Positions 34,852 through 48,192 are shown, numbered from the stretch's first letter. The stretch: 64,000 bases of DNA from Paraescarpia echinospica (GCA_020002185.1 CM034533.1:75213589-75277588); one strand, 5' to 3'. The notes: a model not told the origin generated them from the letters alone. A program made the numbers and translations.

Positions 34852-37800
34852 GGACAGCAACAACGAGCACGAAAATGGACGGGTATTGTCTTCGGAACTT
34901 CAGTTCGGAATTGGCCAGGTTTCTTTGAGAGTGGATGGACTAATGGAGTTATTTATTTTTGTGTCACAGCAAAAAAATATTGCCGAATTGAACATGAATG
35001 GATATTACATTATTGCAAGATTTGCCACAGATCTGTGGTCAAGCTATGTGTCCTGTGTGAGCCAGATTGTGAGGACCTATCTCACCGTTCATCGTGTTCA
35101 TATTAGGAGACTGGCGCGTGCATCGTCAGTGTACGCTGCTAGGAAAGACAACTTGTGTAATATGAGTAGAGCCTGTTATGCGTATGTATAGATCGACAGT
35201 TTGTTCACGTACATTTATGGACTCTTACGTCACGACCTACTTCGTGCGTACATTTCCAAGCATTGCATGCCATAGACCATAAGTGCGACATGAATATTAA
35301 ATAAAAACGTGGATCGGTGGCATTTTACATTATATAGACCAATTTCAGTGATACCGCCAACGCTACAAATACGATGAATGGTTTCAAGAAAACGTTATAT
35401 ATTATGTAGTAATTGTAAGTACATAAACAAGGAAATTGTTGAATAGAAGATGTGATGCCACGCGTTAAGCGTAATTCCATTATCAATGTTGTTATACTTA
35501 CACTGCACACTTTTGAAACTCTGCACATTATAAACGACGTTGTGTCATAAGACATCATTCATATAGTAATGGTTGTGTACTGAAGGTTCCTATACTAAAT
35601 ACGAATGTTTTGAACTGCAAGTATAACATCCAATTCTGAAAGCATCCCTATTACCAATATTTAAAGAAATATCATCCGGTGAAACATTTGTTGGTCCACC
35701 TGTTAAAATCGTAAAACGATCGTGTCGATTGTATTTGTGTGCGTGCATGTGTGTGGTGCATGCGTTGCATGCGGTGCGTGCGGTGCGTACGGTGCGTACG
35801 GTGCGTGTGCTACTTTGTGTTTGTGCGTGCGTAGTACATAGACCTACGTACGTACGTACGGACGGATACATCTACTTAAAATCGAGCTTGCGTAGGCGGG
35901 TAGGTTGATGTTTTCCTCTTAGACGGCTTGAACCTCGAGCGCCAAACGTTCAGGGATTAATCTGGGACCTTTATAATAAAACGTAAGACCTATATATTAT
36001 CAAAACACCCCATATATGTCAACATTTTCACCTTTTATGGAATAAATATTAATTGTTCGGAAACTAAAACATAATGTGCGCGCAATACATAAAACGTAAC
36101 CTAACAATCGCAGGAACCGAGCGCGCGCGGCAAATACTACGGGTGTATGGCCCCTATTATTTTGAAAGAACTGTTTATTATATTCAAATGGCGATTGTAC
36201 ATTGGATAATTGTAGATTGGCTTATTGTCCCAAATCCGCACTCTTGTTGTCAGAGTCTCCATTAGTTGTCCGTCTTCTGATGAGGTTTGTTCGTCGCGAT
36301 GGTCATCTTTCTCCTAGTCTAATCGGCACATTTATCGTATGTGAACTGTGAACACAGAGTACAGATACGTTAATAAAATATTACTACTGGGGTACTGTTA
36401 AAACATAATTTTACTGACATAGTTTATCTATAAGCTTGCCACATACCAGTAACACATTTTTGCTATTTTGGAAATTTTCTTCTGGAAAAATCGGTAAGAA
36501 AGAAAAGGTTAATTCCATATACCATCTGCGCTGCGTGCAGAAGGTTAGATCAGTTAGCGAATCAAACTAGTATGGGATACACATAGATAACCAAAATAGT
36601 TGGAGACTCGATAAGCCGACGGCAGCGATATCCACCTGCCACCAGGTGTCAATGCTCTGGGTAACAATCTTGTTTAATCTTATTAACCAATTAATTTAGT
36701 CTATTACATAAGCAACTGATTTATGAGTGATATTTATTCAGATTGTGATTTTGCATCTCGAATAGGTTACCATCGTCAGGCAGATTTGTGAATAGTAGTA
36801 AGTTTCGATGTAGCCTACAAGCGCGAAACTTCGCATGGTTGTAGAACATGGCCGACAAAACGTTATCAGACGTGGATCTACCACGAAAACACGGTTAAAC
36901 AGCATGTGTAAACCTAATAAAAAAATGGCTGCCAGAACAATAAGACAGAAAAATGTGCGTTATGCTGTAATTACTAATCTTCCAGGTGTCCAATTATTAT
37001 AGTAAGACCGCATAGAACCTTTCTGTGATATTCAAACTATGTCAGCCTTGCCTTGGCTTAAGTTATGCCATGATTTATACCCATGCCAGGCCGTCAACAC
37101 CCACAACTGTTACAACTATCAGCCTATATATATATCTGCTGTATAGCTACGAGAAGAAGAAACATTCTACAAACCAGAACCTCGCCGTGGCAGCATATTT
37201 GTTTGTATGTATTGTAAGGCTGGAAGTTACAGCAAGCAGTTCCATCCGGTTTATCGTACACGTAGGCGCCACAGCAGATATAGAAGTCCGGGTTATACTC
37301 AACATCGCTACACCCTAAACAATAGGACATTTCAGTCTTACCCTATGCATCAATTTAGCCACAAAAACAAATGCGCACTACATAGACTTCGCACCCCGAT
37401 AGACCCCAAAAGGAAAGACACTTCTTTGGAGAGAATTATGTGATCGATTCAGGTGACAAGCATTATTGTTTGTTAAATCCGACATCATTATTACGCTAAT
37501 GTAGTAATTACAAGTACGGCCTGTTATAGCTCGTTCCGGAGACATGGGGTCAGACCTCGGTCTTCTGCTTCTGGATATGCTCTATAAATGATGTGCAGCA
37601 ACATCTCTTATAGGCCTGAGTGTGTTACTAGACCGCAATGTTGTAACATAGCCAGAACAGAGAGGATATATCCATCCATGAATCTATCTCACATGTCATC
37701 AGATATCGAAGACTCGGGATGTTTATCATACACCAAACAAAAACATCGTTAATATAGCTTCCAAACAGAACTTTAAAGGACAAAAAAAAGAGAAACGCCA

Positions 37801-37970
37801 CAGGAGAGGTGGAGCGACGAAATCAAATATAACTGGCCTCCTATTATCAACCACAGAGCGGGGTCTTGTACATAGGACAAGATGGACGGATGTGACATCC
37901 AGAAGGACAACGAGGAGTCAAGTTGGTCTATGCATTTGAGTCTAGTAAGCATGTCCGTTTTGTCCTGCTG
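34852..37970. other. Copy B non-coding stretch
   Basis: Equivalent of 16564-19671. No gene recognised; it contains a GTGCG-rich patch near 35740-35850 and the dispersed repeat at about 35908-36160. Confidence 0.6.
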
Positions 37971-39852
37971 TAGAGCAGTGTAGTTACTGAAGCAGTGTAG
38001 TTACTGGAGCAGTGTAGTTACTGAAGCAGTGTAGTTTCTGAAGCAGAGTAGTTACTGGAGCAGTGTGGTTACTGGATCAGTGTAGTTACTGGAGCAGTGT
38101 AGTTACTGGAGCAGTGTAGTTACTGGAACAGTGTAGTTACTGGAGCAGTGTAGTTACTGGAGCAGTGTAGATACTGGAGCCGTGTACATACTGGAGCAGT
38201 GTACATACTGGAGCAGTGCACTTACTGGAGCAGTGTACTTACTGGAGCAGTGTAGTTACTGAAGCAGTGTAGTTCCTGAAGCACTGCAGTTTCTGAAGCA
38301 GTGTACTTACTGGAGCAGTGTACTTACTGGAGCAGTGTAGTTACTGAAGCAATGTAGTTACTGGAGCAGTGTAGTTACTGGAGCAGTGTAGTTACTGGAG
38401 CAGTGTAGTTACTGGAGCAGTGTAGTTTCTGAAGCAGTGTAGTTACTGGAGCAGTGTGGTTACTGGATCAGTGTAGTTACTGGAGCCGTGCAGTTACTGG
38501 AACAGTGTACTTAATGGAGCATTGTACTTACTGGAGCAGTGTAGTTACTGAAGCAGTGTAGTTACTAGAGCAGTGTAGTTACTGAAGCAGTGTAGTTACT
38601 GGAGCAGTGTGGTTACTGGAGCAGTGTAGTTACTGGAGCAGTGTAGTTACTGAAGCAGTGTAGTTTCTGAAGCAGCGTAGTTACTGGAGCAGTGTGATTA
38701 CTGGATCAGTGTAGTTACTGGAGCCGTGTAGTTACTGAAACAGTGTATTTACTGGAGCAGTGTACTTACTGGGGCAGTTTACTTACTGGAGCAGTGTAAT
38801 TTCTGGAGCAGTGTAGTTACTGGAGCAGTGTAGTTACTGAAGCAGTGTAGTTACTGGAGTCGTGTACTTACTGGAGCAGTGTACTTACTGGAGCAGTGTA
38901 CCTACTGGAGCAGTGTACTTACTGGAGCAGTGTACTTACTGGAGCAGTGTAGTTACTGAAGCAGTGCAGTTACTGGATCAGTGTAGATACTGGAGCAGTG
39001 TAGTTGCTGGAGCAGTGTTGTTACTGGAGCAGTGTAGTTACTGAAGCAGTGTAGTTACTGTAGCAGTGTAGTTACTGCAGCAGTGTAGTTACTGGAGTAG
39101 TGTAGTTACCGGAGCAGTGTAGTTACTGGAGCAGTGTAGTTACTGAAGCAGTGTAGTTACTGGAGCAGTGTAGTTACTGTAGCAGTGTAGTTACTGAAGC
39201 AGAGTAGTTACTGGAGCAGTGTAGTTACTGTAGCAGTGTAGTTACTGAAGCAGTGTAGTTACTGGAGCAGTGTAGTTACTGGAGCAGTGTAATTACTGAA
39301 GCAGTGTAGTTTCTGAAGTAGTGTATTTATTGGAGCAGTGTTGTTACTGGACCAGTGTTGTTACTGGAGCCGTTTAGTTACTGGAACAGTGTACTTATTG
39401 GAGCAGTGTACCTACTGGAGCAATGTAGTTACTGGAGCAGTGTAGTTACTGGAGCAGTGTAGTTACTGTAGCAGTGTAGTTACTGAAGCAGTGTAGTTAC
39501 TGGAGCAGTGTAGTTACTGTAGCAGTGTAGTTACTGAAGCAGTGTAGTTACTGGAGCAGTGTAGTTACTGGAGCAGTGTAATTACTGAAGCAGTGTAGTT
39601 TCTGAAGTAGTGTATTTATTGGAGCAGTGTTGTTACTGGACCAGTGTTGTTACTGGAGCCGTTTAGTTACTGGAACAGTGTACTTACTGGAGCAGTGTAC
39701 CTACTGGAGCAATGTAGTTACTGGAGCAGTGTAGTTACTGGAGCAGTGTAGTTACTGGAGCAGTGTAGTTACTGGAGCAGTGTAGTTACTGAAGCAGTGT
39801 AGTTACTGGAGCAGTGTAGTTACTGGAGCAGTGTAGTTACTGAAGCAGTGTC
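37971..39852. repeat. 17-bp minisatellite, copy B
   Basis: About 111 units of CAGTGTAGTTACTGGAG and variants. Unlike copy A, an internal duplication of 289 bp (17 units) is visible near the right end: GGACCAGTGTTGTTACTGG recurs near 39349 and 39638. Confidence 0.96.
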
Positions 39853-40427
39853 GGTTTTGAGTTGGCGACGATACGTTGACGTATCTGTTGTGAAAGAGTC
39901 ATTACTCAACAAAATACATAACGTAATTATTATTAAAAGAAAAAATACAACAACTTTCTTTTTAATGCTGACTAAAAACCTCACGACACTTACGAGGCGC
40001 GCTCTTAGCAGCAATGAAAGAGCAGGCCAGTACTATGAAGGCTGACACGAAGACGGTTAATTTGACTGACGAATGCCTGCAACATACAACGGGGAATTTA
40101 TAATATCGTAACAGCAACACACTAAGTATACATGTAGGGTCATATTGTGTCTGCGCTAAGCAGGAAGACAATGAATATAGTGCCTAGTGGAAATGAAAGT
40201 GAAGGAAGTGTGCGCTTGTGCAGCTGCCACGTGTAACGCTGTCCAGGTAATATTGACATTATTGCAAACTATTCGCTGTATTGAACATTAATTCTACACT
40301 TAGTTTGATTGTGATCGTATACGGACGACTGTAACGTCATCAGTTTCAACGTGAACAATTTATCTTTCCGGATTTTAGTGCTTTATAAGATAGTACTGTA
40401 CAGTTATAAAGCTACCTCCAGCGGACT
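39853..40427. other. Copy B segment between minisatellite and LINE open frame
   Basis: Equivalent of 22159-22733; no gene recognised. Confidence 0.45.
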
Positions 40428-43400
40428 TTGACGATCACCATGGTGATCGCGTATTCAAGCTATCAGCTGAGACAACTAATGCAACATACTTCTAAATCTG
40501 CCATGCGTGTGACCAAGTCTGTGTTCTGCGACTTAAGACAATTGGGCATCTGCAACGCTAGGCCGACCCACAGGGGCACCAGAGGTGGTCAAAGACTATG
40601 GTCGCGGTCAAAGGTAATGCCACCCACCAGCACGGGCAATACTGGCCTAGCAACGGACTATGGCCAAAGTTGCGCAATACAGGTACGGATACCTACAGTG
40701 ATCGGTCATCGACCGCCACCAACACACCATAACAGTACTGTGAGGTTTATTCCTAGGAGTGGGGCAAGTGCATGTCAACATAAACAATTCAGTGTCCATG
40801 GTCATGGTCAGATCACTAGTGCATTAGGTGTAAACAAGAATAATTTGGTGAGGATTAAATGTGACTATGTGCATGTACAATCTGCGAAGAAGTCTCTTCG
40901 GGTATGTTGCCTTAATCCATGATCCATCAAGAACAAGGCTTTGTCTCTGACCGACTACATTATTACACAGGCCTATGATGTTGTTGCTCTCACAGAGACA
41001 TGGCTGGGGACTTCCGTAGACAAGAATTGCATTGGTGAGTTGGTCCCTTCTGGGTGTACCATGAAACATGTACCCCGTCCCGGCAGTAGAAATGGAGGTG
41101 GTGTGGCATTGCTTTATAAGTCTGCCATATCATTCCGCCTCCATGGCTCCAGTACCACTGGCAACTACACAAACTTTGAACACATGGATTGTGATCTGGA
41201 TACGGGTGACACAACAGTGCGTCTGGCCGTGGTGTATCGACCCCCGCCATCAAAGCATAATGGCCTGATCATTCCCGAATTCTTTGACCAGTGGTCTACA
41301 TTTCTCGCCGGCTACGCTACCCACGACAAGGAGATTCTGATAGTTGGAGACCTTAACTTTCACGTTGATGTCGAAAGCGATCGTGATCGATGCTCAGCGA
41401 TTTATGGATACAATCAAACAATCAAAGCGTGTGGCCTACAACAGCATGTACATGAACCGACCCATGTGTTCGGCCATACGTTGGACGTCGTGATCAGCAG
41501 AGACACCAGTCACATCGTATCTAACATCACCGTCACAAACTTACACGTGACCACTTCGCTGTCAGTTTCACCACGACCCTGGCCAAACCTGTTCCTATAC
41601 TTCCTTCAGGAAGCTACGTGCCATATACATGGAAGCTTTTAAGCAGGACGTTGTGGCTTCCCCCATGTTACATATTACGGATGGTGCTGTGGATGGTTTA
41701 GTGAATGCTTTTAATGAAGGACTCACATCGCTCATTAATAAGCACGCACCACTTCGTACTAAAACAATCACCCAACATCCAGATTGTCCATGGTACCCTG
41801 ATGAGTTACATGATGCTAAACATCTCCGACGGAAGCTGGAACGACGATTGCAGAAGAATCGTCTGACTGTTAACCACCAGATATATAGAGACCAATGTGT
41901 TGTGGTGAACAAACTCATATAAAACAAACCAGGATAGCATACTATTTGGAAAAGGTCACTGCCTGCACCCATGACCAGAAGGGCATCTACAAAGTGGCGA
42001 AACACCTGCTTGGTGAAAGGGGGTCTCCATCTCTTCCTCAAACGGCGTCTCCCAGTGAACTAACTGAGATGTTTAGCTCTTTCTTTATGGAGAAGATACA
42101 AAACATCCGACGTGGCCTCCATACGGACCAGTTGCATGGTGTTGACCAGGACGTTGACGCCTCATCTGCAACTACACCACTGGAGAGGTTTACTCGCGCA
42201 TCTGATGATGAAGTGAAGACCTTCATCCTGAAGTCACCTGATAAATCCTGCGACCTCGATCCGGTGCCCACATGGCTTCTAAAGTTGTGTGTAGATGAGC
42301 TATTCCCTATTATTACCGCGATTGTTAACGCCTCTCTGAATAATAGCTGTGTGCCTAGTGCATTCAAGTGTGCTCAGATACGACCACTACTCAAGAACCC
42401 AACACTCGATCCAGACATCCTGAAACACTACAGACCCGTGTCCAACCTTCCTTTCATTGCTAAGGTGTTAGAGAAGGTTGTAGATACCCGGATTGAACGC
42501 CACCTGGAGAGTAATGGTCTTCATTAGGAGCTCCAGTCAGTCTACCGTAGATCTCACTCGATCGAGACGGCGCTCCTCAAGGTGCAAAGCGATATCCTCG
42601 CGTCTCTGGATAATGGTTGTTTCACAGTGTTGGTCATGCTCGATCTGTCGGCTGCGTTCGACACTCTCGATCAAGGAATTCTGTTGAATCGTTTTGAGAA
42701 CTTATTCGGAATCACCGGAGCTGCCCTCGGCTGGGTAGCATCGTATATCCACGGCCGCTACCAGGTAGTGGTCATAGATGGCGAGCACTCCAATCCAGTT
42801 CTCCTGGAACATGGTGTACCACAAGGCCCGGTACTCGGCCCGAAGAAATACACCATGTACTAAAAACCACTAGGAGCCATTATCCGTCGGTATGGACTGT
42901 GCTATTACTTCTATGCGGATGACACCCAGTTGTACATCTCGTTCAAGCCGAAGGAGGTGCAGCCCAAACAGAAGCTGATGGAAAACGTTACTGTGCGTGT
43001 TGGCGACACTGACATTACATAAGTGAACAGTGTGAAAAACCTGGGTGTTATCTTTGACTCTGCCATGAACAACATGGAGCAACATTTGTATAGTGTCTGT
43101 AGGTCTGGACATTATCACCACCGCAACATTTGGCACATTAGGCGTTATCTCACAAATGATGCCACTCAATCACTAGTCAACGGGCTTGTAAACCACGTCT
43201 AGACTATTGTAACGCTCTGCTCAGTGGATTGCACCAGATATAAATTAACAAGTTACAACGTGTACAGAACACCGCGGCACGGATTGTAACCAGAATATCA
43301 CGCAACATCCACATCACACCAGTGTTGAACAACCTGCACTGGTTACCTGTTAACTATCGTGTGCAATTTAAAATCCTGATGCACACATATACAGCCCTAC

Positions 43401-43650
43401 ACGGACAGGCTCCAGGATATATATCGGATATGCTGAATGTGTACCAACCAAGAAGAACTCTACGATCCATGGATTCAGTGACACTAGAATTTCCAAGGGC
43501 TAAAAGAGTTACTTACGGCGACAGAAAATGTCAGTGTTCAGCAGCCAAGTTGTGAAATGCGCTACCGGCTCACATTGGTGAAGCAAAAACACTGAACACG
43601 TTCAAGAAGCTGCTAAAAACACATTTGTTCCTGGCCCATTTTGGTGCTTA
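40428..43650 (+). pseudogene. CR1/L2-like ORF2 relic (copy B)
   Basis: Endonuclease motifs (ALTETWLG, ILIVGDLNFH) and reverse transcriptase motifs (LKHYRPVSNLPF, LDLSAAFDTLD, YFYADDTQLY) as in copy A, with the same TGA after SLRVCCLNP, the same frameshifts, and the same TAG and TAA. Small differences exist, such as HGVPQGPVLGP here against HGVPQGSVLGP in A. Loss of function therefore predates the duplication or haplotype split. Confidence 0.92.
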
Positions 43651-43884
43651 ACTCTTTCTAGTCAGTTTTTTACATTTTAAAACAGTATATATATATATTT
43701 ATTTTATTATATCCAGTCTTCTAAAATATTTCATTTTTTTATCATGTTATCGTTTTTTTATGCTTTTTTAATGTGTATGATTATTCTATTGAATGTGTAC
43801 AGCGCTTTTGAGCACGATTTTATGTATGAAAAGAGTGCTTTATAAGTTCGGTATAATAATAACAATAATAATAAAAATGAATAT
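40428..43884 (+). mobile_element. CR1/L2-like LINE, decayed (copy B)
   Basis: Same element as 22734-26190, at the corresponding place in block B, with the same 3' stem-like end and TAATAATAACAATAATAATA tail. Confidence 0.92.
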
Positions 43885-44360
43885 ACGTAGTTCCATTATT
43901 AGTACAACGGTTAAGAACCACATATTTGACGAATTGTGCACTTTTTGATAAAAGCATGAACCTTTGCACACATGTAGTTTATGATATATACATTTATATA
44001 AAGCTAGGTACCCATCGCCATCGACATGGTATCGAACCGCCATTTTGATAACAAAATGGCCGCCATGGAAATCCATTACCCAAGTTTCTTGGCATCTAAA
44101 CAACATAGAAACACGGTCTTGGTGTCTAAACCATAATTTTTAGGGTCAAGGAATTCATTTCTGCCATATTCCGTATCCTCATATTGGAATTAAAGATGGC
44201 CGCCTTGTAAATTTATTAACCACTTTGCTCAGCTTCTAAGCAACATAGAAAATGTTCTTGGTGTCTAAACCATCATTTTCAGGGTCATGGAATCCATTTT
44301 CGCCACATGCTGTATCCTCAGATGACCGCCATATTGGAATTAAAAATGGCCGACATGCAA
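43885..44360 (+). repeat. Left inverted arm of the DNA transposon
   Basis: Starts right after the LINE tail. It includes GTGCACTTTTTGATAAAAGC, the AAGCTAGGTACCCATCGCCA block, then repeats of ATGGCCGCC, ATTAACC, TTCTTGGTGTCTAAACCAT and AGGGTCA...GGAAT(T/C)CATTT. Confidence 0.85.
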
Positions 44361-44589
44361 GATCTTATATTTTATTTTAATTCACCTAACTGTGCATACT
44401 AGCTAGGTACCCATGCTGTTTACAAGAATTAAAATTAATCTAGATATGCCATGGATATCCATAGATATGGCTATTAAATGATGATCATGACTCTGATGTG
44501 TTTAACAATGGACTATAATCATACACATGTTAAAATAACAGTCATATTTTGCTCACCGCATGTAGTATAGTATAGTATAGTCAGAGATG

Positions 44590-46011
44590 TCAAGGGTCGC
44601 CACATCCTCCACTGCAGCTACACAGCTCGGTGCATTGTAGACTAGACGACCGGCATTTACACTTGCGTTTACACCCCTTCTTGCACCCACAGTGCACTAA
44701 CTCATAGCACGACATCGATGCCTCTGGTAGGTCAGTCCAGAATGGTTTCCATCCTGTGGCACTTGGACAGTCTGACTTGCTGGAACAATGCAGCTTTGGT
44801 TGGCGGGACATTCTCAATGGTACGGGATCCCTGGGCGAAGAGGTGCTTTCTTGCCTCGTTCACCATACTAAATGTACACGTCCTGACGACGAACCTTTCG
44901 ATCTCATCTAGAGAAGGTGTGTCGAATTCTTCCGGTTGTGATGAGAGTGTGAGGAAGGCATGCCGTCCATGCCAACCATGCCGACATCTTCCTTCGGCCG
45001 AGGAAGCAGGAGACAGTGTCACACCCGCTCATGGCATGAAACAGCATTAATTATTTCAACACACCTAATTTGTTTGCAATAGCATGAATTGCAATATGAC
45101 GAAAGTGAGTACCAACGCCGAAGTTGACCCACAGTTCATCAATCCCAAGAGCATGGAAATGGCCTACCGCCGAAACAACCACATCTGTATCCACTGTCCA
45201 GATGGCCACTTTGGAAAGTCCTTGTTTCACGCAGTGTGCCACATGGAGTAACATGCGCGTGTCCGCCTCCTCGTGTGTGCACGGCTGAAGGTACACTGTG
45301 TCTCCAATATCATTCTGGTTTGCTGTCGCAAGTGTGTCATCTTTTGTGCTGATGAGGATCTTTCCACCGGCATCGTATGACCTGATACATTCTAACAAAT
45401 AACGAAATAGCTCATCTTTGTTCTGCTCAATCCTCAGGAAACTCTCCCAGTTTGCTGGAACAGGGGTTCCGGCAAGAACTCTCTGCCGTTGTGTTGTTCT
45501 GTTATGCATTCGGCGTTCCCTTGTTGATTGTCTGAGACTGTCAGGAAAATACCTATCCCATACAATGTCGACCCTACTGACAGTTGCTAGCTAGGAGGTA
45601 ATATATGGAATAAATATTTGCTGAGCATAATCATCAAATGTCCGACTAGCCCCTGGCCTGAGCATATGTATGATGGCAGCACCATCCAAAACCTTTGCAT
45701 CGACATCTGAAGCATTCTCTGATGAGGAATCAAATGTTGTTAGGCATTCCAGTAAGTCAGATTTCGAACCATGTCGGAGGTGTCCAATATCATAAATAGA
45801 CGGAGGACATGCCTGATTTTCGTGTTGAAAGAAACGGTCTGTTTTGGCAAGCTATATAGAGCCTTGCAAACAGAATGCAGTTTGTCTTTAGATTGCAGTT
45901 TGTCTTCAAATTGCACTTTGCTACTTGATGTTTGCTTTGCACGAGGCGTACTAAAGAGAGGCAATTTGTTTTTTTCGAGATAATATCAGTGAATGGTTTG
46001 TTAGTCTTCAA
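44590..46011 (-). pseudogene. Transposon-borne gene of the HEEADTR / CXC-tail family, broken
   Basis: The minus strand carries pieces of a protein family I recognise as widespread and multicopy in invertebrate genomes, though I cannot name its transposon superfamily. From the N-terminus: ILFARLYIACQNRP; DLLECLTTFDSS; VLDGAAIIHMLRPGAS; DDYAQQIFIPYI; then the best-preserved piece (45509-45051) with VPANWESFLRIEQNKDEL, PCTHEEADTRMLLHVAH, IWTVDTDVVVSAVGHF and FRHIAIHAIANKLG. A TAA at 45053-45051 interrupts; the same frame resumes with LMLFHAMSGCDTVSCFLGRR. Two frameshifts follow before ERFVVRTCTFSMVNEARKHL and the cysteine-rich tail CYELVHCGCKKGCKRKCKC...CTELCSCSGGC. The acidic HEEADTR and TVDTDVVV motifs suggest a PIN/FEN-like nuclease fold (inference). 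The tail resembles a CXC-type DNA-binding region. Not functional as it stands. Confidence 0.82.
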
Positions 46012-46049
46012 TTGTTGACACCATCGTCGACATTTTTTACCAAACTAAC

Positions 46050-46790
46050 TAGACATTTTGAATTTTGCATGCCGGCCATCTTGCATTTTATTATGGCCGT
46101 CATCGGAGGATACAGTATGTGGCAGGGATTAATTCCTTGACTCTGACAATGTGGTTTAGAAATGGAGCGAATTGGTTAATAGATTTCCATGACGGCCATC
46201 TTGAATTTCAATATGGCGGTCATGTGGTAGAAATGGATTCCCTGACCCTGAAAATGATGGTTTAGACACAAAGAATATGTTTCTATGTTACTTAGAAGTT
46301 GAGCGACTTGGTTAATACATTTCCATGGCGACCATCTGGAATTCCAATATGGCGTTCATCTGAGAATACGGCCTGTGGCAGAAATGAATTCATTGACCCT
46401 GAAAATGATGGTTTAGATACCAAGAACATGTTTCTATGATGCTTAGAGGCTGAGCAACGTGGTTAACAGATTTCCATGGCGGCCATCTTGAATTCCAAAA
46501 TGGCGGTCATCTGAGGATGCGGAATGTGGCAGAAATAAATTAATTGACGCTAAAAATGATGGTTTAGACACCAAGAACGTGTTTCAATGAAACTTGGGTA
46601 ATGGATTTCGACGGCGGCCATTTTAAAAATCAATATGGCGGCTAGATACCGTGTCGATGGCGATGGGTACCTAGCTTTACATGAATATATACATCATAAA
46701 CTACTTGTGTACCAATTTTCATGCTTTTGTCAAAAAGTGCACAATCATATCCCTTAGCCGCAGTACTATATGTACGTAGGCGGTTGGTTT
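46050..46790 (-). repeat. Right inverted arm of the DNA transposon
   Basis: Inverted relative to the left arm and longer, with extra copies of the roughly 150-bp internal unit. Repeating marks are GGCGGCCATCTTGAATTCCA, CATCTGAGGATGCGG, CCCTGAAAATGATGGTTTAG and ACCAAGAAC. Confidence 0.85.
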
Positions 46791-48192
46791 TTTCATGCGG
46801 ATACTACTGAAAGGAATGTTGCACCATGCAGGGATTCGGGTCGTATCCGCAAAGGACATTCTCAGAAGTGATGCCACTATAAACAGTATTTGCTATTCCG
46901 CGTGCCGGTTCCGAATCCTGACTTTAGTTTCCAAAACAAATTCGAATACTTAACATCTATGTTATAATGTGCATGTACACATAATCTGTGTATACAAATG
47001 TGTGGCTCCACTTACATGACTTGCTCTGCTAATTCCGAAACGTGCGGTGAAGCTGACCCCGGACTGCAGAAACGAGGATGTTGTTATAAACTATGACAGA
47101 TCTCACAATACTAATCAGGTAAACGATACCGCCTTATATAGCCAAACAGGTCCATCGACGTGCCTCTTGTAGAGACGAGTCGCAAATATGTGCGGCACTT
47201 AAAGTGAATAGCCCCGACACCGCAGTCAGGTTGAACACGATTTAGTAATATTGCCACCCAGAACAGAACACTTAGAATGAACAAGTGAACAAGAAAGAAT
47301 TTCGTTTATCGTCATTCCAATATGTTGACGTGCGAGCGCACACAACAACTGATGATGAAGAAGGGAACTGCTGAAAGGAATATCTGATCGACGTTGTTCT
47401 ATACAGTGCAAACGAGACAAAATATTCGTATTTGTTAAACTGGTTTGTTATGAAGAAAGTATTAGACTAGTACTATTTCTATTACTATTACACAAACGCG
47501 ATAGTAAACTTATAGGTATAACGATGCAGTAGGAAAATAGCCGTCTAATTATAATAACACAGAGTACTCATTCACAGATAGGGCGATGCATCTATTACAA
47601 TTAAAACATATATTTACCTGTGTAGTCGAATAAATTAGAATCTCGATCAGGCTTATCCATTTTCCATCTTCTTGCTTAGCACGGCGATCGTGTTTGGTTA
47701 AACCTAAGAACACTCGACTGATTAACACATTTAAGCTCCAGTGCTTAGGTTGAGTTTCGTTTGATAGCTGTAACCATACATATACTGCTACCGTGGTTGA
47801 CATTTACTATACTAGCTGCAACAGATCACACCGTTGTGATATCTGCCACCGACTATCTCGGCATTCATGTTCTCTCTTCAGTGAAATAGACTACGGATCG
47901 TCGTTGTCTTGTGATGTGATCTTGGAATGCTGAAAATGGACTGAAGCAATCCGTCAATGTGTCTCTGATATGACGATATTTGTTCTAGCCTTTGAGATCC
48001 TACTAACACAGCATATGGGTATGTTAATGACAAGCCCCGGGAAAACGAAAGTTATCTGAAAAAGGAAAACTTGTGAGGGGCAATTTCATTTCAATTGTAT
48101 GCCCCTTTGTAATATTCATCATATCCAGCACATAAATAGACCCGCCACATAATCCGCCCGTATACAGGTTTTCCAATACTCTCTTTCAAAAA

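Larger units (their letters stand above)
27448..44141. repeat. Large duplicated block, copy B
   Basis: Collinear with 2910-26447. It lacks the 4.0-kb LINE, has only about 1 kb of satellite, carries a longer 38-bp array, about 0.7 kb absent from A, and a shorter 17-bp array. Elsewhere differences are scattered single bases; for instance the two 248-codon Kelch frames differ at two residues. Confidence 0.93.
43885..46790. mobile_element. DNA transposon with long, internally repeated inverted ends
   Basis: The left arm (about 43885-44360) and right arm (about 46050-46790) are inverted copies of each other. Reading the right arm on the minus strand gives GTGCACTTTTTGACAAAAGCATG, AAGCTAGGTACCCATCGCCA, TCGAAATCCATTACCC and TTCTTGGTGTCTAAACCATC in the same order as the left arm. 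Each arm contains tandem, diverged units of roughly 150 bp built around AAGATGGCCGCC, with two or three in the left arm and about four in the right. A broken minus-strand gene lies between the arms. Outer ends are approximate, and target duplications are not clear because the left end abuts a LINE tail. Confidence 0.88.

Noticed and set aside
38862..39044. 60-codon Tyr/Gln/Cys frame in the 17-bp array
   Set aside because: A product of the 51-base frame cycle of the minisatellite.
47226..47803. Small minus-strand frames near 47.2-47.8 kb
   Set aside because: Short, no motif, and no splice or promoter evidence.
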